Of a stretch of 64,000 nucleotides of DNA, positions 59,577 to 64,000 are shown in pieces (the stretch's first letter is position 1; the number at the start of each line of letters is the position of its first letter). The notes under the pieces are model-generated. The model did not search any database. It worked only from the letters and a program-made list of their open reading frames with translations, and was not told where the DNA came from. This DNA comes from Geomonas paludis (GTDB taxonomy: Bacteria > Desulfobacterota > Desulfuromonadia > Geobacterales > Geobacteraceae): NCBI RefSeq assembly GCF_014193585.1, contig NZ_BLXY01000004.1, positions 62,001-126,000 on the forward strand. The letters run 5' to 3'. The position numbers and the translations under genes are program-made.

Positions 59577-60331
59577 TATTTCGCCTTTGACAGTGTCCGG
59601 TAGGGATCGATGGGCACGGGGAGGCCGCTGGCCACCGAGAGCAGGGTCAGGTGCAGGTGCGTGGGCGATCTTTTCTTGTAGGCGTTGAGGCCGGTCCGGC
59701 CCACCTCGGCGATGAGGTCGCCGGGGCGCACCAGGTCCCCCACCGCCACGTGCAGGGCGGCGTTGTGCGCGTAGTAGACCAGCGACTGCGTGGCCGGGTC
59801 GAGGATCCAGAGGTATTTGCCGCCGCGCAGGCGGCTGCCGGGCTGCCACTCTCTCTCCGCGGCGACCACCACGCCGCCGGTCACGGAGAGCACCTGGACC
59901 GGTTTCCCGGTGCGGTCGTCGAGACCGGTCTGCCCCTTGTCGCGGATGAAGATGTCGTGCGAGGGGTGCCCGCTGTGCCGGTTGCCGGCGAAGTAGTCGT
60001 AGCCCCCCAACTGGTAGCCGTTGCCGCGCCCTCCGATGGCCCGGTGGTCGTACCCCTTGAGGGGAAAGCACCAGGTCTCGGCCGGGTACTCCGCGGCTCC
60101 CGCCTCCCGGTACTCCCGCGCCAGGGCCTGGACCAGTTCCCGAAAGCGTTCCCGGGCCTCGGCCTTGCCCACCTGGTTGTCCCGGATGCGCGTGTTGAGC
60201 GTGTTGAACTCCACGGCTAGGGCGCGCAGCGCTTGCGTGTCGGCGCCCCGCGCGTCCGGAGCGGGCGCGGACAACAGCAGCACGGTGATGAAGAGTAGGG
60301 CCAGGTGCCGGCAAAAAAGAAGAGGGATCAT
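59576..60331 (-). CDS. M23-family metallopeptidase (lysostaphin/LytM fold), secreted
   Basis: A 251-residue protein with a signal peptide (LALLFITVLLLSAPAPDARGA). Residues about 30-80 form a helical segment, followed by a peptidase M23 domain: the zinc motif is in GHPSHDIFIRD (HxxxD type), and the second histidine pair in SPTHLHLTLL. LVYYAHNAALHVAVGDLVRPGDLIAEVGRTG is the conserved core. The zinc ligands appear intact, so it may cleave peptidoglycan cross-bridges. It is the last gene of the six-gene minus-strand operon and is 18 bases behind the protease gene. Confidence 0.82.
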   Translation of the reverse strand: MIPLLFCRHLALLFITVLLLSAPAPDARGADTQALRALAVEFNTLNTRIRDNQVGKAEARERFRELVQALAREYREAGAAEYPAETWCFPLKGYDHRAIGGRGNGYQLGGYDYFAGNRHSGHPSHDIFIRDKGQTGLDDRTGKPVQVLSVTGGVVVAAEREWQPGSRLRGGKYLWILDPATQSLVYYAHNAALHVAVGDLVRPGDLIAEVGRTGLNAYKKRSPTHLHLTLLSVASGLPVPIDPYRTLSKAK

Positions 60332-60349
60332 TGATAGTCGGTGCTGCGG

Positions 60350-61051
60350 TCAGGGAATCCAGTTGATGGTTTGCGTGTTGAAGTCGATGGTGTACTTGAG
60401 GCCCGCCAGAAAGCTCATGCCCAGCAGCCCGTCGCCGAACTCGCCGCGTCCCTGGCGCACCACGACCGCCTCCTGGTTCGATCTCCTCACCGGCCCCACC
60501 TCCATCTGGCTCAGGATGACCTTGCGCGCGTTCATCACCCTGCCGCCGACCACGCCAATGCGGACGTTGCTCGATTCCTGCAGCTGCAGCCGCTCCGCGA
60601 TGGCCGGGGAAATCACCGAGGAGGTCGCTCCGGTGTCGAGGAGCAGCATGGCGTCGGTCTGGACGGAGCCGTTACTGAGCCGGACCGGCACGAAGACCTG
60701 CCGTCCCGCAATCAACACCCGCGTGGTGAGCGCCCTGGTGCGCGCCTCCTGGGCAGCCCGCCGGGCCTGGGCCTGGCGCTGCAGGGACTGCTCCTGTTCC
60801 TGGCGCTGCGCCATCTCCCGCTCTTCCCGGTCCCGTTGCTGCATCCGGGCGCGCTCCTCGGGGGGAAGGTCGTCGTACTGATCCTTGCGCACCAGCACCT
60901 TCCTGCGGTACTCGCGGGGGATCTTGGCGGCGTCGTCCACGAAATGCATGGTGCCGTTTTTGTCCTGGTAGGAATAGAACTCGGCACCCGCCTGGAGCGG
61001 GCACAGGAGGGGGGGCAGCAGTAGCGCGGCGAGCGCGGGGCGCAGCTTCAT
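60350..61051 (-). CDS. Periplasmic retropepsin-like aspartyl protease
   Basis: A 233-residue protein with a signal peptide (ALAALLLPPLLCPLQAGA). Residues about 24-55 are a DUF4124-like segment (FYSYQDKNGTMHFVDDAAKIP). A Gln/Arg/Glu-rich coiled coil (about 63-108) follows, then a retroviral-type aspartyl protease domain with the active-site triad Asp139-Thr140-Gly141 in MLLLDTGATSSVIS and the later DGLLGMSFLAG. One chain supplies one DTG, so a dimer is expected. The substrate is unknown. Its start abuts the stop of the upstream gene. Confidence 0.82.
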   Translation of the reverse strand: MKLRPALAALLLPPLLCPLQAGAEFYSYQDKNGTMHFVDDAAKIPREYRRKVLVRKDQYDDLPPEERARMQQRDREEREMAQRQEQEQSLQRQAQARRAAQEARTRALTTRVLIAGRQVFVPVRLSNGSVQTDAMLLLDTGATSSVISPAIAERLQLQESSNVRIGVVGGRVMNARKVILSQMEVGPVRRSNQEAVVVRQGRGEFGDGLLGMSFLAGLKYTIDFNTQTINWIP

Positions 61052-61711
61052 CTACTTCTGTCCCTTGGGCGGGGCCAAGAGGTTCTGGCGCACCTTGTAG
61101 GGATCCAACGCGGGCTCGCCCAGTTCCTTCTTCTCCTCGTTGATCAGCCTGGTCAGGTTCTTCTGTTTGCCCAGGTTCTCCAACTGGTCCGGCAGCGCCG
61201 GCAGGTTCCTCAGCCGCTCGTCCTTGGTGGCGAGCCTCGGCAGTTCGACGATGCCGGCGCCGCGCAGCCTGATCTTGTACTTGCCGCTCAGCACCGGGTC
61301 GTACCAGGGGGAGAGCTCGCGCTCGGCGGTCGTCTTGGCGGTGAAGTGGTTCTTGAGGGGGAGCTGGACGGCGGCGTAGCCGGGCTTGTAGATCAGGAAG
61401 CCGGTGCGGTCCTGCCGGGTGAAGGGCTGCGCCAGGATGGTCGTGTACGAGGGGATGTGGAACTTCCCTTCCTTGTCGGTGAGCGCCTCCTTGATGTTGA
61501 TCACCGTGGAGGACTGCCCCTTCCCGGCGCCCATCGACCTCTTATTGTAGATGGCGACCACCACCGCCCCTTCCACCGGCTGCTTGTTCTCCAGGTCCAG
61601 CACCTGGCCGTCGAAGGCCGGTTCGTGGTAGACCGGCCACATGGCGTGCGAAGCCGTGGCCGAGAGGCAGAGCAGGGAAATCAGCGCGAGTACCAGCCTA
61701 ACCATGTGCAT
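61052..61711 (-). CDS. Secreted protein with carboxypeptidase-regulatory-like domain
   Basis: A 219-residue protein with a signal peptide (MVRLVLALISLLCLSATASHA). The mature N-terminus is a beta-sandwich: FDGQVLDLENKQPVEGAVVVAIYNK and DKEGKFHIP match the carboxypeptidase-regulatory-like (transthyretin-like) fold. The C-terminal half (ERLRNLPALPDQLENL, NEEKKELGEP) is helical and unrecognised. The ATG at 61711, with GAGGTACGC before it, is preferred over a second ATG two codons on. It is probably a periplasmic or surface binding domain. It sits in the operon between the small membrane protein and the aspartyl protease. Confidence 0.7.
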   Translation of the reverse strand: MHMVRLVLALISLLCLSATASHAMWPVYHEPAFDGQVLDLENKQPVEGAVVVAIYNKRSMGAGKGQSSTVINIKEALTDKEGKFHIPSYTTILAQPFTRQDRTGFLIYKPGYAAVQLPLKNHFTAKTTAERELSPWYDPVLSGKYKIRLRGAGIVELPRLATKDERLRNLPALPDQLENLGKQKNLTRLINEEKKELGEPALDPYKVRQNLLAPPKGQK

Positions 61712-61728
61712 TGCGTACCTCGTTGTGC

Positions 61729-62061
61729 TCAGTGGAACAGTGCGAATACGAGCCAGCCCGCGGCGAGGAGAACCGGCGGGCACAACACGTCGGGAATCAG
61801 GTCTTTCCAGCGCTGCCAGGCCCCGGCGGAAGGGTCCCGCTGCCAGGCGAAGAGCGCGAGCAACAGCGCCGCCACCCAGAGCAGGAAGAACAGCATCAGG
61901 CTGAGCCCCACGATGCTGTTCCAGAACGCGAACCTCTCCAGGTCGCCCAGCCCGCTCTTGTCCATGGCGGCGTCGGCCTGCCAGGCGGCGGTGAGCGACG
62001 TTGCGGCACAGGCCAGTTGCGCCGCCGCCAGCAGCAGTTTCAGGCGCCGCAGCGTGATCAT
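61729..62061 (-). CDS. Small membrane protein of unknown function
   Basis: A 110-residue protein with three hydrophobic segments (RLKLLLAAAQLACAATSLTA, FWNSIVGLSLMLFFLLWVAALLLALFAW and VLCPPVLLAAGWLVFALF), the middle one long enough to be two helices. The ATG at 62061 overlaps the DUF819 stop by 4 bases, fixing the start. No family is recognised. It may be an accessory subunit of the DUF819 permease, an inference from translational coupling only. Confidence 0.65.
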   Translation of the reverse strand: MITLRRLKLLLAAAQLACAATSLTAAWQADAAMDKSGLGDLERFAFWNSIVGLSLMLFFLLWVAALLLALFAWQRDPSAGAWQRWKDLIPDVLCPPVLLAAGWLVFALFH

Positions 62062-63227
62062 GCCGCGAAGAGGCGGCACAGCTGCGCCGCCAGGATGCCG
62101 AGCCAGGTCCCCACGATGTTGCCCAGGATGGCCAGCAAAAGCCCCACCGACGCCAGGCCCGGATGGTACACCTCGGCCACGACCGGCGCCGAGGCGACAC
62201 CCCCCACGTTGGCCTGGCTGGCGGCGGCCACCAGGAACATGGGCGCCTTCAAAAGCCGCGCCCCGACCAGCAGGAAGACGGCATGGACGGCGACGATCAA
62301 GAGCCCGGCGGCGATGAGCACCAGCGCCGAGCCGATGCTGGCGACCGAGGCCTTGGCGCCGATGGCGGTCAGCACGAAATAGAGCAGGTCGTAGCCGGTG
62401 CGGGAGGCCCCGGCGCGCTCCAGTTTGCGCACCGGCGAGAAGGAGAGCGCTATCCCGAGCAGGGTGACGAGCATGATGGTCCAGGTGTAGCGGGTGATCA
62501 CGTCCGGGACCTGCGGCAACAGCCCTGCCGCCAGGTGCGCCAGAGCCCCGCCGGCCAGCGCGATGGCCAGCGAGCCGGCGATGCCGCCCGGCGTCCTGCG
62601 CCCGCCCTTTTGGGCCAGGTGCTGCGCCGCCTGTTCACCCAGGTGCTCCAGCACCCCGCGCTCGGAACGGTTCCAGCGGTCGAAGGCCGGCTGCAGCCCG
62701 ACGATGGCGATCATGAACCCCATCCAGAGGTAGGGGACCACGGTGTCCACGATGACCATGGGCGCGAACACCGCGTCGGGGATGGCGAGCGCCTCCTTGA
62801 CCGCGATCATGTTGGCGCTCCCCCCGGTCCACGACCCGGACAAGGCGCCGAAGCCGGACCAGAACTGCGCCCCGATCACCGGGCGGAACAGGGCGAAGGA
62901 GATCCCGGCGCCGGCGATGATGCCGGCCGCGCCGATGAAGAACATGGCCAGCGCCGTCGGCCCGAGCCTCAGGATCGCCTTCACGTCCACCGGCAGCAGC
63001 AACAGCACCAGGCTCGCCGGCAAAAGCCAGGTCCGGATCAGGGCGTAGACCGGGCTGTCGGTGGCGATGATGCCGAAGGTCGCCGCCAGCATGGGGAGGA
63101 AGTAGATCCAGAACACCGCGGGCAACAGGTCGAAGTAGCGCGCGGTGCGCTCGTGGCGCGACAGCCACAGCACCAGGGCCTCGATGGACAGCAGCGAGGC
63201 GACGATGAGCAGCGGGTGGCTGATCAT
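62058..63227 (-). CDS. DUF819 family permease
   Basis: A 389-residue membrane protein with about ten to twelve helices. Family features are the GALSGSWTGGSANMIAVKEAL loop, VVPYLWMGFMIAIVG and the C-terminal ASQANVGGVASAPVVAEVYHPGLASVGLLLAILGN. DUF819 proteins are predicted transporters often paired with muropeptide dipeptide epimerases, which is the case here: its ATG overlaps the epimerase stop by 4 bases. Uptake of cell-wall peptides is the natural hypothesis, not shown by sequence. Confidence 0.82.
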   Translation of the reverse strand: MISHPLLIVASLLSIEALVLWLSRHERTARYFDLLPAVFWIYFLPMLAATFGIIATDSPVYALIRTWLLPASLVLLLLPVDVKAILRLGPTALAMFFIGAAGIIAGAGISFALFRPVIGAQFWSGFGALSGSWTGGSANMIAVKEALAIPDAVFAPMVIVDTVVPYLWMGFMIAIVGLQPAFDRWNRSERGVLEHLGEQAAQHLAQKGGRRTPGGIAGSLAIALAGGALAHLAAGLLPQVPDVITRYTWTIMLVTLLGIALSFSPVRKLERAGASRTGYDLLYFVLTAIGAKASVASIGSALVLIAAGLLIVAVHAVFLLVGARLLKAPMFLVAAASQANVGGVASAPVVAEVYHPGLASVGLLLAILGNIVGTWLGILAAQLCRLFAA

Positions 63228-64000
63228 GGCAGCTCGGGCACGACCCCGATGCCGCTCCCCGCCCCGGTCAGGTCGAACCTGCCGCTGTCGTCCAGGTAGG
63301 GGGAACGCGACAGCTCGCCCTTCAGGAAGAAGGTGGTGTCGAGGTCGATGAAGTCGAAGCACCCCAATGCCGCGGCGAAGTGGGCCGAGGCGGTGATGGC
63401 CAGGGCGCTCTCCATCATGGCCCCCAGCATGAGGCGCTTGCCGTTGGCGGCGGCCAGCCGGGCGATCTCGGCCCCTTCGAGGATGCCGCTTTTCATGAAC
63501 TTGATGTTGATGGCGGAGACCGCGTTGGTCTCGACGGCGCGCCGCGCCGCGGCCAGCGAGCCGACGCTCTCGTCGGCGCAGACCAGGGTGCCGCTTCCCT
63601 CCAGGGCCGCGGTGATCTCGGCAAGCCCCTCCCAGTCCTGTTTCGGGACCGGCTGCTCCAGAAGCACCGGGCGCGCCTCATGGCCGTCGAGCCGGTCCAG
63701 GAAGGCGAGCATGCGCTGCGCGTTGAAGGCCATGTTGGCGTCGAGGATGAGCTCGCACCCCGGCGCCATTTCCCGCACCGCCAGGATGCGCTGCAGGTCC
63801 TCTTCCTCGTCCCTGCCGATCTTGATCTTGAAGGAGGTGAAGCCGCGCTCCGCGAACAGCTTGGCCGTGGCCCGGGCCTCCGCCACCGTGCCGATGACGA
63901 CGGTGATGTCGGTTTTGAAGGAAAGCTGCGGCATGGGCGCGACCGGTGCGAACAACCGGTAGAACGGGATGCCCTGGACCCGGGCGGAGAGGTCGAGCAG
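63224..64000 (-). CDS. Dipeptide (L-Ala-D/L-Glu-type) epimerase, N-terminus cut by window
   Basis: The frame is open to the right edge, so only the C-terminal 258 residues or so are present. It is an enolase-superfamily barrel with the muconate-lactonizing/dipeptide-epimerase marks: catalytic lysines in FTSFKIKIGRD, metal ligands in ELILDANMAF, VLLEQPVP and LVCADESV, and the second lysine in INIKFMKSG. Such enzymes epimerise L-Ala-D-Glu from murein to L-Ala-L-Glu for recycling. The downstream DUF819 permease is coupled to it. Specificity for other dipeptides cannot be excluded. Confidence 0.85.
   Translation of the reverse strand: MLDLSARVQGIPFYRLFAPVAPMPQLSFKTDITVVIGTVAEARATAKLFAERGFTSFKIKIGRDEEEDLQRILAVREMAPGCELILDANMAFNAQRMLAFLDRLDGHEARPVLLEQPVPKQDWEGLAEITAALEGSGTLVCADESVGSLAAARRAVETNAVSAINIKFMKSGILEGAEIARLAAANGKRLMLGAMMESALAITASAHFAAALGCFDFIDLDTTFFLKGELSRSPYLDDSGRFDLTGAGSGIGVVPELP

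Overview
The window is a GC-rich bacterial chromosome segment with dense, mostly intact genes. Four things point to a member of the Geobacteraceae (Desulfuromonadales, probably the Geomonas/Citrifermentans side): the gene order galE-yicC-gmk-rpoZ-rel-ridA-rpmB, the many CXXCH cytochromes, the NapC/NirT inner-membrane cytochrome resembling ImcH, and several families of palindromic intergenic repeats. The assignment is inference from protein character, not a database match. I found no rRNA or tRNA, no CRISPR array, no insertion sequence and no prophage.

1-13058 is housekeeping: the end of galE, then yicC, gmk, rpoZ, a bifunctional (p)ppGpp synthase/hydrolase, ridA, rpmB, a DUF218 protein, the minus-strand run tmk-holB-ricT-metG, and rnc, a radical SAM protein and era. 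13059-14897 holds a seven-heme NapC/NirT membrane cytochrome with an AT-rich, dyad-containing upstream region.

15154-28892 is the most interesting block. An HTH-PTS IIA fusion protein is followed by a complete set of complex I/group-4-hydrogenase-like membrane subunits: two HyfB/NuoL-like, one HyfC/NuoH-like, HyfE/NuoK-like, HyfF/NuoN-like, a HyfG/NuoCD-like large subunit and a ferredoxin-NuoB-like small subunit. The large subunit has none of the four NiFe cysteine ligands, so it fits the Ehr (energy-converting hydrogenase-related) class rather than a hydrogenase. Between the two HyfB copies sits an oppositely oriented quinone module: tetraheme cytochrome, TAT-exported four-cluster ferredoxin and NrfD. 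Palindromic repeats sit between several subunit genes. A CHASE-PAS hybrid histidine kinase follows.

31604-39228 is a signalling and envelope stretch: an Ig-like lipoprotein, a cold-shock protein, a PilZ protein, a BarA-like hybrid kinase, murB with an apparently leaderless promoter, and a Cache chemoreceptor with a sigma-28-like promoter. 39229-39853 is non-coding and holds a possible structured RNA and two repeat elements. 39854-45038 has a NamZ-like (DUF1343) protein, two paralogous six-heme cytochromes flanking a small secreted protein, and a coupled GNAT/M20 pair. 45438-52325 has tamA-tamB and mazEF with a palindromic operator.

52438-64000 is almost all minus strand: an MBL hydrolase, a transglutaminase-like protein, an MFS transporter, a deoxyribosyltransferase-like protein, an uncharacterised three-gene operon (small lipoprotein, 564-aa secreted protein, TonB-like protein) with a sigma-54-like promoter, and a tightly packed six-gene operon. 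That operon runs from a muropeptide-type dipeptide epimerase (cut by the window end) and a DUF819 permease to a retropepsin-like protease and an M23 peptidase. Taken together the genes describe an anaerobic respirer: the membrane complexes exchange electrons with the quinone pool and periplasmic cytochromes, with local signalling and cell-wall salvage functions.
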